From positions 20,536 through 84,535 of the forward strand of contig NZ_JALIGE010000064.1 of assembly GCF_024764835.1 (NCBI RefSeq): a stretch of DNA of 64,000 nucleotides, written 5' to 3'. The notes beneath the pieces are model-generated. The model did no database searches, was not told where the DNA came from, and saw only the letters and a program-made list of their open reading frames with translations. A program made the translations under genes and the position numbers. Each line of letters opens with the position of its first letter. The first letter of the stretch is position 1. This DNA comes from Scandinavium hiltneri (GTDB lineage Bacteria > Pseudomonadota > Gammaproteobacteria > Enterobacterales > Enterobacteriaceae). Shown here one piece after another: positions 28,481 through 37,454 of the stretch.

Positions 28481-30457
28481 TTATTCGTCTTCCAGATACG
28501 TGTAGCCATACAAACCGGCTTCAAACTCTTCGAGGAACTGCTGCTGCAGCGCGTCGTCAAGATCGGTCTGTTTTACCTGGTCACGGAACTGGGTCAGCAG
28601 TTTTTTCGGGTCAAGCTGTACGTATTCCAGCATATCCGCCACGGTGTCGCCTTCGTCGGAAAGCTCCACTTCCACGCTGCCATCAGGGAAGACAAACACG
28701 TCCACCGCTTCAGTATCGCCGAACAGGTTATGCATGTTGCCCAGAATTTCCTGGTAGGCGCCGACCATAAAGAAGCCCAGCATCGGCGGGTTCTCCGGAT
28801 CGTATTCCGGCATTGGCATGGTGGTGGCAATCCCGTCGCCGTCGATGTAATGATCGATAGCGCCGTCAGAGTCACAGGTGATATCCAGCAGCACAGCACG
28901 ACGTTCCGGCACTTGATTCAGCCCTTCCAGCGGCAAGACCGGGAACAGCTGATCGATACCCCATGCATCCGGCATAGACTGGAACAGCGAGAAGTTGACG
29001 TAAATCTTATCCGCCATACGTTCCTGCAGCTCGTCGATGATCGGACGGTGCGCACGGTTGCTCGGGTCGAGCTGTTTCTGCACTTCGTGACACATGCTCA
29101 GATAAAGCTGCTCTGCCCAGGCGCGCTCCTGCAAATTAAAGGTGCCGGAAGAGTAACCAATGTGAATATCATGCAGGTCCATCTGGCTATCATGCAACCA
29201 TTCGCGTAGCGAACGACGCCCGCCCGGTTCACGCATTTCCTGCCAGGTTTCCCACATGCTTTGCAGCGCGCGCTGCGCATCTTCCGCCGGCGCAACTGGC
29301 GTAGTGTATTCGTTGCGCTCAACACCGATGATGTTCGACACCAGCACCGTGTGGTGCGCGGTCACGGCGCGGCCAGACTCGGTAATCACCGTTGGATGCG
29401 GCAGACCGTTCTCTTCGCAGGCATCACCGATAGCCCAGATAATGTTGTTCGCGTACTCATTCAGGCCATAGTTGACCGAGCAGTCAGACTGCGAACGGGT
29501 TCCTTCGTAGTCCACGCCCAAACCACCGCCGACGTCGAAGCATTGAATGTTAACGCCAAGCTTATGCAGTTCAACATAGAAACGGGAAGATTCACGTACG
29601 CCGGTGGCGATATCGCGAATGTTCGCCATCTGCGAACCGAGGTGGAAGTGCAGCAGCTGGAGGCTGTCCAGACGACCGCATTCGCGCAGGGTTTCTACCA
29701 GCTGCAACACCTGAGTTGCCGCCAGGCCGAATTTGGATTTTTCGCCGCCGGAAGACTGCCATTTACCGGACCCCTGAGAAGCCAGACGTGCACGCACGCC
29801 GAGGCGCGGGGTCACATTCAGACGCTCGGCTTCTTCGAGAACCAGCGCAATCTCAGACATCTTCTCGATAACCAGATAGACCTTGTGGCCCATCTTCTCG
29901 CCGATCAGCGCCAGACGAATATATTCGCGGTCTTTGTAGCCATTACAGACGATAACGCTGCGGGTCATCCCGGCGTGCGCCAGAACCGCCATCAGTTCTG
30001 CTTTGGAGCCGGCTTCCAGACCCAGTGGTTCGCCCGAATGGATAAGGGACTCAATCACGCGGCGATGCTGGTTTACTTTGATAGGGTAAACGAGGAAGTA
30101 GTCACCGTTATAGCCGTAGGATTCACGCGCACGCTTGAACGCAGCGTTAATCGAACGCAGGCGATGTTGCAGGATCTGTGGGAAACAGAATAATGCAGGC
30201 AGTCTCTGTCCTTGCGCTTCGCGAGCTTTAACAAGCTTAGCGAGATCTACGCGTGCGTCTGGAACATCAGGATCGGGACAAACGCTGATATGACCCAGTT
30301 CGTTCACGTCGTAGTAATTATTGCCCCACCAGGCAATGTTGTAAGTCCGCAGCATCTTGCTGGCTTCCTGAGAGCTCATTGCCACCTCCTGCATGGAACG
30401 TAGTACACCCTGCTCGCCGGCTGACGAAGGGGAAGAAAAAGACATGTCGTCAGACAT
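28481..30457 (-). CDS. speA: Biosynthetic arginine decarboxylase
   Basis: PLP enzyme that makes agmatine from arginine, the first step of the alternative putrescine route. The start at 30457 (MSDDMSFSSPSSAGE), behind GAGGTTCGCT, gives 658 residues as in E. coli. The PLP lysine lies in FLVYPIKVNQHRRVIE, and the glycine loop is CFDVGGGLGVDYEGT. It overlaps the 3' end of yqgB by eight bases. Confidence 0.96.
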   Translation of the reverse strand: MSDDMSFSSPSSAGEQGVLRSMQEVAMSSQEASKMLRTYNIAWWGNNYYDVNELGHISVCPDPDVPDARVDLAKLVKAREAQGQRLPALFCFPQILQHRLRSINAAFKRARESYGYNGDYFLVYPIKVNQHRRVIESLIHSGEPLGLEAGSKAELMAVLAHAGMTRSVIVCNGYKDREYIRLALIGEKMGHKVYLVIEKMSEIALVLEEAERLNVTPRLGVRARLASQGSGKWQSSGGEKSKFGLAATQVLQLVETLRECGRLDSLQLLHFHLGSQMANIRDIATGVRESSRFYVELHKLGVNIQCFDVGGGLGVDYEGTRSQSDCSVNYGLNEYANNIIWAIGDACEENGLPHPTVITESGRAVTAHHTVLVSNIIGVERNEYTTPVAPAEDAQRALQSMWETWQEMREPGGRRSLREWLHDSQMDLHDIHIGYSSGTFNLQERAWAEQLYLSMCHEVQKQLDPSNRAHRPIIDELQERMADKIYVNFSLFQSMPDAWGIDQLFPVLPLEGLNQVPERRAVLLDITCDSDGAIDHYIDGDGIATTMPMPEYDPENPPMLGFFMVGAYQEILGNMHNLFGDTEAVDVFVFPDGSVEVELSDEGDTVADMLEYVQLDPKKLLTQFRDQVKQTDLDDALQQQFLEEFEAGLYGYTYLEDE

Positions 30458-30596
30458 AGCGAACCTCAAATGTTGTCGAAAGTGTAAAACAGTTGACTAC
30501 TATCGCAATGTTATAAAGCGATAACAACCCATAAACAGCCGTCTGTTCCAGCAGAGTATGCTGAACGTCCGGCTGCGCGACCGGTTTCATGTTCAT
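30450..30596 (-). CDS. yqgB: Small protein YqgB upstream of speA
   Basis: 48-residue homologue of E. coli YqgB (43 residues). KPVAQ, the HTLLEQTAVYGLLS block and AIVVNCFTL match. The start at 30596 aligns MNMKPVAQ with E. coli MKKKPVAQ; an ATG two codons downstream is the alternative. No strong ribosome site is visible. The last codons overlap the speA start, so it could couple translation or act as a leader peptide of the speA mRNA. Biochemical function unknown. Confidence 0.75.
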   Translation of the reverse strand: MNMKPVAQPDVQHTLLEQTAVYGLLSLYNIAIVVNCFTLSTTFEVRYV

Positions 30597-31110
30597 ATCA
30601 TTGTAAAACATAGGCCCGGGGTTTGTAGGACCGCCGGAGAAACCACGAGAAAACCCCTTACGAACAGGAGCGCCCAAGTCCCGTTATCACAGCGCCTTGC
30701 CGGCCCTGGAATCCTGAGATGTGCCCAAATGGGAATAACTTCGGCAGGTATTTATCGAAGAGAAAAAGGTTGCGGGGTATAAACGCACGCCTGAATGGCA
30801 TGACTGAGTCTGCAAAAAACGCTGGTTCATTATGTCGTATCACCTCCACGCCAACCCTTCGGGGCCAGCGACAAGCCAAAGCCAAAAATTACACTGCTTA
30901 ACCCGGCTGGAAGTGGCGACACGACAGATTTCTTCGTGCGCTTTTTTAGGAGAGCCGCGCGCGGCGTTTTATACCGAGAACCAAGGTAAAAAGCAAAATA
31001 AAAATGCGCACTCTTCCACCGCTGTCAGGAAAAATTTCCAGCACAAAAGCGACTCAGATGAGACTCATCTCAAAAAAAACTGGAAATCGGGCGAATATCT
31101 GACCTAAAAT
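30597..31110. other. speA-metK intergenic region
   Basis: About 510 bases between yqgB and the metK operator. Short frames on the plus strand (for example 30719-30901, 60 codons, and 30832-31107, 91 codons) show no homology I recognise. E. coli carries poorly supported small ORFs here (yqgC/yqgD). The right part is AT-rich and should hold metK promoter elements. No convincing RNA gene was seen. Confidence 0.4.
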
Positions 31111-31118
31111 AGCCATCC

Positions 31119-31142
31119 AGATGTTAATCCGTCTATACTGAT
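31119..31142. promoter_or_regulatory. Candidate MetJ boxes upstream of metK
   Basis: Three adjacent 8-mers, AGATGTTA, ATCCGTCT and ATACTGAT, resemble degenerate tandem met boxes (consensus AGACGTCT). A further near match, AAACGTCT, lies at about 31186-31193. MetJ with S-adenosylmethionine represses metK in E. coli. Confidence 0.5.
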
Positions 31143-31253
31143 TAACACCCAGACTGTTAGTAGGTTTACCTGCAGCCTTTGGTCGAAACGTCTATCAAAG
31201 TCTTTATCTACAACAGTTTGGGCTACCCAAATTCTTTCCAGGTGAAATAAAAA

Positions 31254-32408
31254 ATGGCAAAACACCTCTTTACGTCCGAGTCCGTATCTGAAGGGCATCC
31301 AGACAAAATTGCTGACCAAATCTCTGATGCCGTACTGGATGCGATCCTCGAGCAGGATCCTAAAGCACGCGTTGCTTGCGAAACTTACGTTAAAACCGGC
31401 ATGGTTATGGTCGGGGGTGAAATCACCACCAGCGCGTGGGTTGATATCGAAGAGATCACCCGTAATACGGTGCGCGAAATTGGCTATGTGCATTCCGATA
31501 TGGGCTTTGATGCCAATTCTTGCGCAGTGCTGAGCGCGATTGGTAAGCAGTCTCCGGATATCAACCAGGGCGTTGACCGTGCTGACCCGCTTGAGCAGGG
31601 TGCAGGCGATCAGGGCCTGATGTTTGGCTACGCCACCAACGAAACCGACGTGCTGATGCCAGCGCCAATTACCTACGCACACCGTCTGGTGCAGCGTCAG
31701 GCTGAAGTACGTAAAAACGGCACCCTGCCGTGGCTGCGTCCGGATGCAAAAAGCCAGGTGACCTTCCAGTATGACGACGGCAAAATCGTCGGCATCGATG
31801 CGGTCGTTCTGTCGACTCAGCACGCTGAAGATATCGATCAGAAATCCCTGCAGGAAGCAGTGATGGAAGAAATCATCAAGCCGGTTCTGCCGACTGAGTG
31901 GCTGAACAGCGCGACCAAATTCTTCATCAACCCAACCGGACGCTTCGTTATCGGTGGCCCAATGGGTGACTGTGGTCTGACCGGTCGTAAGATAATCGTC
32001 GATACTTACGGCGGCATGGCTCGTCACGGTGGCGGCGCGTTCTCCGGTAAAGATCCGTCTAAAGTTGACCGTTCTGCCGCGTACGCGGCACGTTACGTAG
32101 CGAAAAACATCGTTGCTGCAGGCCTGGCTGACCGTTGTGAAATTCAGGTGTCCTACGCTATCGGCGTTGCAGAACCGACGTCTATCATGGTCGAAACCTT
32201 CGGCACTGAAAAAGTACCGACTGAGCAACTGACCCTGCTGGTACGCGAGTTTTTCGACCTGCGTCCGTACGGCCTGATTCAGATGCTGGATCTGCTGCAC
32301 CCAATCTACAAAGAAACCGCGGCATATGGTCACTTTGGTCGCGAACATTTCCCATGGGAAAAAACCGACAAAGCCGATGTGCTGCGTGAAGCTGCCGGTC
32401 TGAAATAA
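31254..32408 (+). CDS. metK: S-adenosylmethionine synthase
   Basis: Makes S-adenosylmethionine from methionine and ATP. The 384 residues equal the E. coli length. Signature motifs are EGHPDKIADQISDAVLDA, GAGDQGLMFGYA and GGGAFSGKDPSKVDRSAAY. It is monocistronic, with a terminator after it. The 414-codon open frame on the opposite strand is a codon-bias shadow. Confidence 0.98.
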   Translation: MAKHLFTSESVSEGHPDKIADQISDAVLDAILEQDPKARVACETYVKTGMVMVGGEITTSAWVDIEEITRNTVREIGYVHSDMGFDANSCAVLSAIGKQSPDINQGVDRADPLEQGAGDQGLMFGYATNETDVLMPAPITYAHRLVQRQAEVRKNGTLPWLRPDAKSQVTFQYDDGKIVGIDAVVLSTQHAEDIDQKSLQEAVMEEIIKPVLPTEWLNSATKFFINPTGRFVIGGPMGDCGLTGRKIIVDTYGGMARHGGGAFSGKDPSKVDRSAAYAARYVAKNIVAAGLADRCEIQVSYAIGVAEPTSIMVETFGTEKVPTEQLTLLVREFFDLRPYGLIQMLDLLHPIYKETAAYGHFGREHFPWEKTDKADVLREAAGLK

Positions 32409-32426
32409 ACCGTTGCTTTACCCCTT

Positions 32427-32455
32427 TAAAGGCCAGCCTCGTGCTGGCCTTTTGC
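32427..32455 (+). terminator. metK terminator
   Basis: The hairpin aaaggccagc / gctggccttt is followed by tgcattt, 20 bases past the metK stop codon. Confidence 0.85.
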
Positions 32456-32526
32456 ATTTCTGCCTGTGCAAAACGCCGTCGATTTCTCGCACTCTGTCTA
32501 TACTAAAATTCTCTGACTTCTTTTTA

Positions 32527-32542
32527 ATGAAAGCGATTACAT
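32527..32542. promoter_or_regulatory. Upstream GalR/GalS-like operator of galP
   Basis: ATGAAAGCGATTACAT matches GTGTAANCGNTTACAC at 13 of 16 positions or better, counting the free bases. Its centre is 182 bp upstream of the perfect operator, so the pair could support a repression loop. Confidence 0.55.
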
Positions 32543-32708
32543 TTGGATTCATTGCTTGTTTTTGAGATTATTCGCTTTGCATGATGAAACATTGTCTGCT
32601 GTTACATTATATTTCAGGTAAGTCTGAAAACTGTATTTTTACTGCCTCAATCCAATATCCATCCACATGATTTATAATACTTTTCTGAACTTACATAACA
32701 TGACATTA

Positions 32709-32724
32709 GTGTAACCGATTACAC
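32709..32724. promoter_or_regulatory. GalR/GalS operator of galP
   Basis: GTGTAACCGATTACAC is a perfect match to the gal operator consensus. It lies about 85 bases upstream of the galP start codon and directly beside the CRP site. Confidence 0.88.
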
Positions 32725-32746
32725 CAATGTGATTTATCTCACATCT
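32725..32746. promoter_or_regulatory. CRP site of galP
   Basis: TGTGA-TTTATC-TCACA is a perfect symmetric CRP core abutting the GalR operator, giving combined catabolite and galactose control. Confidence 0.85.
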
Positions 32747-32808
32747 TTTCACGCCCTCCTAACCTAACCTTTACATTGATGAAACTAATAACCCAACTGG
32801 AGGGCATA

Positions 32809-34203
32809 ATGCCTGACAATAAAAAACAGGGATATTCCAACAAGGCCATAACGTTCTTCGTCTGTTTTCTCGCAGCCCTGGCGGGATTACTGTTCGGCCT
32901 TGATATCGGTGTAATTGCCGGGGCGCTGCCGTTTATCGCCCATGATTTCCAGATTGACTCACACACCCAGGAATGGGTTGTCAGCTCAATGATGTTCGGT
33001 GCCGCAGTGGGTGCCGTCGGCAGTGGCTGGCTCTCCTATCGTCTTGGGCGTAAAAAGAGCCTCATGATTGGTGCGGTTCTGTTCGTGCTCGGGTCGCTGT
33101 GCTCAGCTGCTGCGCCGAACGTAGAAATATTGTTGATGTCACGCGTGCTGCTCGGCCTCGCGGTCGGTGTCGCGTCTTACACCGCGCCGCTGTACCTGTC
33201 TGAAATCGCGCCGGAGAAAATTCGCGGCAGCATGATTTCGATGTATCAGCTGATGATTACCATCGGAATTCTCGCGGCCTATCTGTCCGATACGGCGTTC
33301 AGCTACAGCGGCGCATGGCGCTGGATGCTCGGCGTTATCATCATCCCGGCAATCCTGCTGCTGATTGGTGTGTTCTTCCTGCCGGACAGCCCGCGCTGGT
33401 ACGCCGCTAAACGTCGCTTCAACGATGCCGAACGCGTCCTGCAACGCTTGCGTGATACCAGCGCCGAAGCGAAACAGGAGCTGGAAGAGATCCGCGAAAG
33501 CCTGAAGATCAAACAGTCCGGCTGGGCGCTGTTTAAAGAGAACAGCAACTTCCGTCGCGCGGTATTCCTTGGCGTGCTGCTGCAGGTCATGCAGCAGTTC
33601 ACCGGAATGAACGTCATCATGTACTACGCGCCAAAAATCTTCGAACTGGCGGGCTACACCAACACGACCGAGCAGATGTGGGGTACGGTTATCGTCGGTC
33701 TGACCAACGTGCTGGCGACCTTTATTGCTATCGGTCTGGTGGACAGATGGGGCCGTAAACCGACACTGGTACTGGGCTTCCTGGTGATGGCGGTCGGTAT
33801 GGGCGTGCTGGGTACCATGATGCACAACGGCATCCATACCCCGAGCGCGCAGTACTTTGCGGTTGCGATGCTGCTGATGTTTATCGTTGGTTTCGCCATG
33901 AGTGCCGGTCCGCTGATTTGGGTTCTGTGCTCGGAAATCCAGCCGCTGAAAGGACGTGATTTTGGTATCACCTGCTCTACTGCGACCAACTGGATTGCCA
34001 ACATGATTGTCGGTGCAACTTTCCTGACTATGCTGAACTCGCTCGGCAACGCCAACACCTTCTGGGTATACGGCGGGCTGAACCTCTTCTTCATCGTCCT
34101 GACCCTGTGGCTGGTTCCAGAAACCAAACACGTGTCGCTGGAGCACATCGAACGCAACCTGATGAAAGGCCGTCGTCTGCGCGAGATTGGTGCGCATAAC
34201 TAA
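32809..34203 (+). CDS. galP: Galactose/proton symporter GalP
   Basis: Inner-membrane MFS sugar porter, 464 residues as in E. coli. Sugar porter signatures are GLDIGVIAGALPF in TM1, RLGRKKSLM after TM2, LPDSPRW before the central loop, QQFTGMNVIMYYAP in TM7 and VPETKHVSLEHIE at the C-terminus. The start at 32809 follows an AACTGGAGGGC ribosome site; the open frame extends 11 codons upstream without support. Confidence 0.96.
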   Translation: MPDNKKQGYSNKAITFFVCFLAALAGLLFGLDIGVIAGALPFIAHDFQIDSHTQEWVVSSMMFGAAVGAVGSGWLSYRLGRKKSLMIGAVLFVLGSLCSAAAPNVEILLMSRVLLGLAVGVASYTAPLYLSEIAPEKIRGSMISMYQLMITIGILAAYLSDTAFSYSGAWRWMLGVIIIPAILLLIGVFFLPDSPRWYAAKRRFNDAERVLQRLRDTSAEAKQELEEIRESLKIKQSGWALFKENSNFRRAVFLGVLLQVMQQFTGMNVIMYYAPKIFELAGYTNTTEQMWGTVIVGLTNVLATFIAIGLVDRWGRKPTLVLGFLVMAVGMGVLGTMMHNGIHTPSAQYFAVAMLLMFIVGFAMSAGPLIWVLCSEIQPLKGRDFGITCSTATNWIANMIVGATFLTMLNSLGNANTFWVYGGLNLFFIVLTLWLVPETKHVSLEHIERNLMKGRRLREIGAHN

Positions 34204-34210
34204 GTTCCCG

Positions 34211-34236
34211 GGCTTCCCTCCACCAGGAGGGAAGCC
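34211..34236 (+). terminator. galP terminator
   Basis: A 10-bp stem ggcttccctc / gagggaagcc with the short T-rich tail ttctctt lies 8 bases past the galP stop. Confidence 0.75.
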
Positions 34237-34278
34237 TTCTCTTGCACTCCCCGTTTCCCGGCTTTATCCTTCTGCGTT

Positions 34279-34779
34279 ATGAAAACCCCTCGCCTCCCCA
34301 TCGCCATTCAGCAAGCCGTTATGCGCAGCCTGCGGGAAAAACTCGCCCAGGCGAATCTAAAGCTCGGCCGCGAGTACCCCGAACCGAAACTGACCTGGCA
34401 GCAGCGCGGCACCTCCGCAGGCACGGCCTGGCTGGAAAGCTATGAAATCCGCCTAAACCCCGTGCTGTTGATAGAAAATCAGCAGGCGTTCATCGACGAA
34501 GTGGTGCCGCACGAACTGGCGCATTTACTGGTCTGGAAGCGCTTTGGTCGCGTGGCCCCGCACGGAAAAGAGTGGAAGTGGATGATGGAGAGCGTGCTCG
34601 GCGTCCCCGCCCGCCGTACGCACCAGTTCGAACTGGACTCCGTGCGCAAAAATACCTTTCCCTATCGCTGCGGCTGTCAGCAGCATCAGCTCACCGTACG
34701 CCGCCACAATCGCGTTCTACGCGGCGAAGCCGTTTATCGCTGCGTGCACTGCGGCGATCCTCTGGTGGCTGAAAAGTAA
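34279..34779 (+). CDS. sprT: SprT-like metallopeptidase-fold protein
   Basis: 166 residues, near the E. coli length of 165. It has a zinc metallopeptidase-like domain with HELAHLLVW and a C-terminal zinc ribbon (CGCQQHQL and CVHCGD pairs). It resembles the proteolytic domain of eukaryotic Spartan/SPRTN; the bacterial substrate is not established. It sits between galP and endA as in E. coli. Confidence 0.92.
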   Translation: MKTPRLPIAIQQAVMRSLREKLAQANLKLGREYPEPKLTWQQRGTSAGTAWLESYEIRLNPVLLIENQQAFIDEVVPHELAHLLVWKRFGRVAPHGKEWKWMMESVLGVPARRTHQFELDSVRKNTFPYRCGCQQHQLTVRRHNRVLRGEAVYRCVHCGDPLVAEK

Positions 34780-34874
34780 CCTTCGGAAACTACTGGAAGT
34801 TTTTCTGATCTAGCTGATTGCATCTGGCAACAGCATTCGCTACGTTGCGGGCTCGTTTTGACACGGAGTTCGTG

Positions 34875-35609
34875 ATGTCCCGTAAATCTCTTCTGGTGTT
34901 GGCTTTTTTTGCCACCGCCCTTTCTGGCCAGGCATTGGCCGACGGTATCAACAGTTTTTCACAGGCAAAAACCGCAGGCGTGAAGGTCAACGCTGACGTT
35001 CCCGGCGATTTTTACTGTGGCTGCAAAATCAACTGGCAGGGCAAAAAAGGCGTTATCGACCTGGAATCCTGCGGTTATAAAGTGCGTAAAAATGAAACCC
35101 GCGCCAGCCGCGTCGAGTGGGAGCACGTGATGCCTGCCTGGCAGTTCGGTCATCTGATGCAGTGCTGGCAGGACGGTGGACGTAAAAACTGCGCCAAAGA
35201 TCCGGTATATCGCAAAATCGAAAGCGACATGCATAACCTGCAGCCCGCGGTCGGGGAAGTGAATGGCGATCGGAACAACTTTATGTACAGCCAGTGGAAC
35301 GGCGGCGAAGGCCAGTACGGCCAGTGTTCAATGAAGGTCGATTTTAAAGACAAAATCGCCGAACCGCCGGCGCGCGCACGCGGGGCCATCGCCCGCACCT
35401 ACTTCTATATGCGCGACCAATACAAACTCCCGCTTTCTCGCCAGCAAACGCAGCTGTTCACCGCATGGGACAAGCAGTATCCGGTCAGCGCGTGGGAGTG
35501 TACGCGTGACGAGCGCATCGCCAAGGTACAAGGGAATCACAACCCTTACGTCCAGCAGGCTTGCCAGGCGCAAAAGAGCTACCCTACACTAGCGTCAAAC
35601 GTTAACTGA
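34875..35609 (+). CDS. endA: Periplasmic endonuclease I
   Basis: DNA-specific endonuclease that makes double-strand cuts in the periplasm. The signal peptide is MSRKSLLVLAFFATALSGQA plus LA, cleaved before DGINSF. Conserved features are FYCGCKINW, RVEWEHVMPAW (catalytic His region) and GEVNGDRNNFMYSQWNG. It has 244 residues against 235 in E. coli; the extra length is a short C-terminal tail (SYPTLASNVN). The start at 34875 is preceded by CGGAG; an earlier ATG at 34818 lacks a signal-peptide context. Confidence 0.93.
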   Translation: MSRKSLLVLAFFATALSGQALADGINSFSQAKTAGVKVNADVPGDFYCGCKINWQGKKGVIDLESCGYKVRKNETRASRVEWEHVMPAWQFGHLMQCWQDGGRKNCAKDPVYRKIESDMHNLQPAVGEVNGDRNNFMYSQWNGGEGQYGQCSMKVDFKDKIAEPPARARGAIARTYFYMRDQYKLPLSRQQTQLFTAWDKQYPVSAWECTRDERIAKVQGNHNPYVQQACQAQKSYPTLASNVN

Positions 35610-35629
35610 TATCCGGAAATCTTGAGACT

Positions 35630-36361
35630 ATGCGCATTCCCCGCATCTATCACCCTGAGTTTATTACCGCTGGCAGCGAGATTGCCCTGAGCGAAGACGC
35701 CGCCAATCACGTGGGTCGCGTGCTGCGCATGAGTACCGGCCAGGCCATTCAGCTGTTTGACGGCAGCAACCAGGTTTTTGAAGCCGAGATTATTCAGGCC
35801 GATAAAAAGAGCGTGCGGGTCAATGTGCTGAATGCCGAGACCGACGATCGTGAATCGCCGCTGCACATTCACCTCGGGCAGGTGATGTCGCGCGGCGAAA
35901 AAATGGAATTCACTATCCAAAAATCGATCGAACTGGGTGTAAGCCTCATTACGCCACTCTTTTCCGAGCGCTGTGGCGTTAAACTGGATGCTGAACGACT
36001 GAACAAGAAGCTCCAGCAGTGGCAGAAAATTGCCATCGCCGCCTGCGAACAGTCCGGCCGTAACGTGGTCCCGGAAATTCGCCCGGCGATGACGCTGGAA
36101 CAGTGGTGCGCAGAAGAAGAAAGTGGGCTAAAGCTCAACCTGCATCCGCGCGCCAGCGCCAGCATCAACACGCTGCCGCAGCCCGTTGAGCGCGTGCGTT
36201 TGCTCATCGGCCCGGAAGGCGGGTTATCGGCAGATGAAATTGCCATGACCGCCCGCTATGCGTTTACTGATATTCTGTTAGGGCCTCGCGTTTTGCGTAC
36301 TGAGACCACTGCGCTCACCGCCATTACCGCATTGCAGGTGCGTTTTGGCGATCTGGGCTAA
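35630..36361 (+). CDS. rsmE: 16S rRNA m3U1498 methyltransferase RsmE
   Basis: SPOUT-class methyltransferase that modifies U1498 of 16S rRNA in the 30S subunit. The 243 residues equal the E. coli length. An N-terminal PUA-like domain is followed by the SPOUT knot with the SAM loop LLIGPEGGLSADEI and LGPRVLRTETTALTA. It is probably co-transcribed with gshB, which starts 39 bases later. Confidence 0.95.
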   Translation: MRIPRIYHPEFITAGSEIALSEDAANHVGRVLRMSTGQAIQLFDGSNQVFEAEIIQADKKSVRVNVLNAETDDRESPLHIHLGQVMSRGEKMEFTIQKSIELGVSLITPLFSERCGVKLDAERLNKKLQQWQKIAIAACEQSGRNVVPEIRPAMTLEQWCAEEESGLKLNLHPRASASINTLPQPVERVRLLIGPEGGLSADEIAMTARYAFTDILLGPRVLRTETTALTAITALQVRFGDLG

Positions 36362-36400
36362 AAATTGCTACAAGGCAATCTTTTTTAATGGAGAAGAACA

Positions 36401-37348
36401 ATGATCAAGCTCGGCATCGTGATGGACCCCATTGCGAAGATCAACATCAAGAAAGATTCCAGCTTCGCTATGCTGCTGGAAGCGCAGCGTCGTGGTTACG
36501 AACTCCACTATATGGAGATGAACGATCTTTATCTGAACAACGGCGAAGCGCGAGCGCAAACGCGTCTGCTGAGCGTTGAGCAGAACTACGACGGCTGGTA
36601 TACCTTCAACGGTGAACAGGATCTGGCTCTGGCCGATCTGGATGTCATCCTGATGCGTAAAGATCCGCCGTTCGATACCGAATACATTTACGCGACCTAC
36701 ATCCTTGAGCGCGCAGAAGAGAAAGGCACGCTGATCGTTAACAAACCGCAGAGCCTGCGCGACTGTAACGAAAAGCTGTTCACCGCCTGGTTTGCCGACC
36801 TGACGCCGGAAACGCTGGTGACCCGTAACAAGGCGCAGCTGAAAGCGTTCTGGGAAAAACATGGCGACATCATCCTCAAGCCACTGGACGGCATGGGCGG
36901 CGCATCGATTTTCCGCGTGAAGCAAGGCGATCCGAACCTGGGCGTCATCGCCGAAACCCTGACCGAGCTTGGCAACCGTTATTGCATGGCGCAGAACTAT
37001 ATCCCAGCCATCAAAGACGGTGACAAGCGCGTGCTGGTCGTTGACGGCGAACCGGTGCCGTACTGCCTGGCGCGTATTCCGCAGGGCGGCGAAACCCGCG
37101 GTAACTTAGCCGCAGGCGGCCGTGGCGAACCGCGTCCGCTTTCGGAAAGCGACTGGGAAATCGCCCGCAAAGTGGCCCCGACGCTGAAAGAGAAAGGCCT
37201 GATATTCGTTGGCCTCGACATCATCGGCGATCGCCTGACGGAAATTAACGTCACCAGCCCGACCTGCATTCGCGAAATCGAAGCCGAATTCCCTGTCTCC
37301 ATCACCGGGATGCTGATGGACGCTATCGAAAAACGTCTGGGCAAGTAA
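36401..37348 (+). CDS. gshB: Glutathione synthetase
   Basis: ATP-grasp ligase joining gamma-glutamylcysteine and glycine. It has 315 residues against 316 in E. coli. Visible motifs are ILKPLDGMGGASIFRV (ATP-binding loop), GGETRGNLAAGGRGEPRP (flexible loop) and EINVTSPTCIREIE (metal site). An AATGGAGAAGAA ribosome site precedes the ATG. Confidence 0.97.
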   Translation: MIKLGIVMDPIAKINIKKDSSFAMLLEAQRRGYELHYMEMNDLYLNNGEARAQTRLLSVEQNYDGWYTFNGEQDLALADLDVILMRKDPPFDTEYIYATYILERAEEKGTLIVNKPQSLRDCNEKLFTAWFADLTPETLVTRNKAQLKAFWEKHGDIILKPLDGMGGASIFRVKQGDPNLGVIAETLTELGNRYCMAQNYIPAIKDGDKRVLVVDGEPVPYCLARIPQGGETRGNLAAGGRGEPRPLSESDWEIARKVAPTLKEKGLIFVGLDIIGDRLTEINVTSPTCIREIEAEFPVSITGMLMDAIEKRLGK

Positions 37349-37360
37349 TTCCGTTTCTTA

Positions 37361-37381
37361 GGCGGGAGCAATCCCGCCTTC
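37361..37381 (+). terminator. Hairpin after gshB
   Basis: The stem ggcggga / tcccgcc (loop gcaa) followed by ttc lies 12 bases past the gshB stop. The T-tract is short, so some read-through into yqgE is likely. Confidence 0.65.
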
Positions 37382-37454
37382 GCTCGACAGCGCCCTGGTT
37401 TGCCCGCATACTGGCCGTTGTTGCTTTTTAAACCAGGAAACAGAACCTCTGACA

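Noticed and set aside
29261..30193. 310-codon open frame antisense to speA
   Set aside because: Complementary to conserved speA coding sequence; no independent evidence.
30719..31107. Short plus-strand frames between yqgB and metK, considered as yqgC/yqgD homologues
   Set aside because: I could not match them to remembered E. coli sequences, and those E. coli ORFs are themselves poorly supported.
31104..32348. 414-codon open frame antisense to metK
   Set aside because: It lies wholly opposite the highly conserved metK. The protein has no recognisable motif. Long antisense frames are expected opposite codon-biased genes.
33139..34197. 352-codon open frame antisense to galP, rich in His and Gln
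   Set aside because: The composition is what the reverse complement of a membrane protein gives; no homology recognised.
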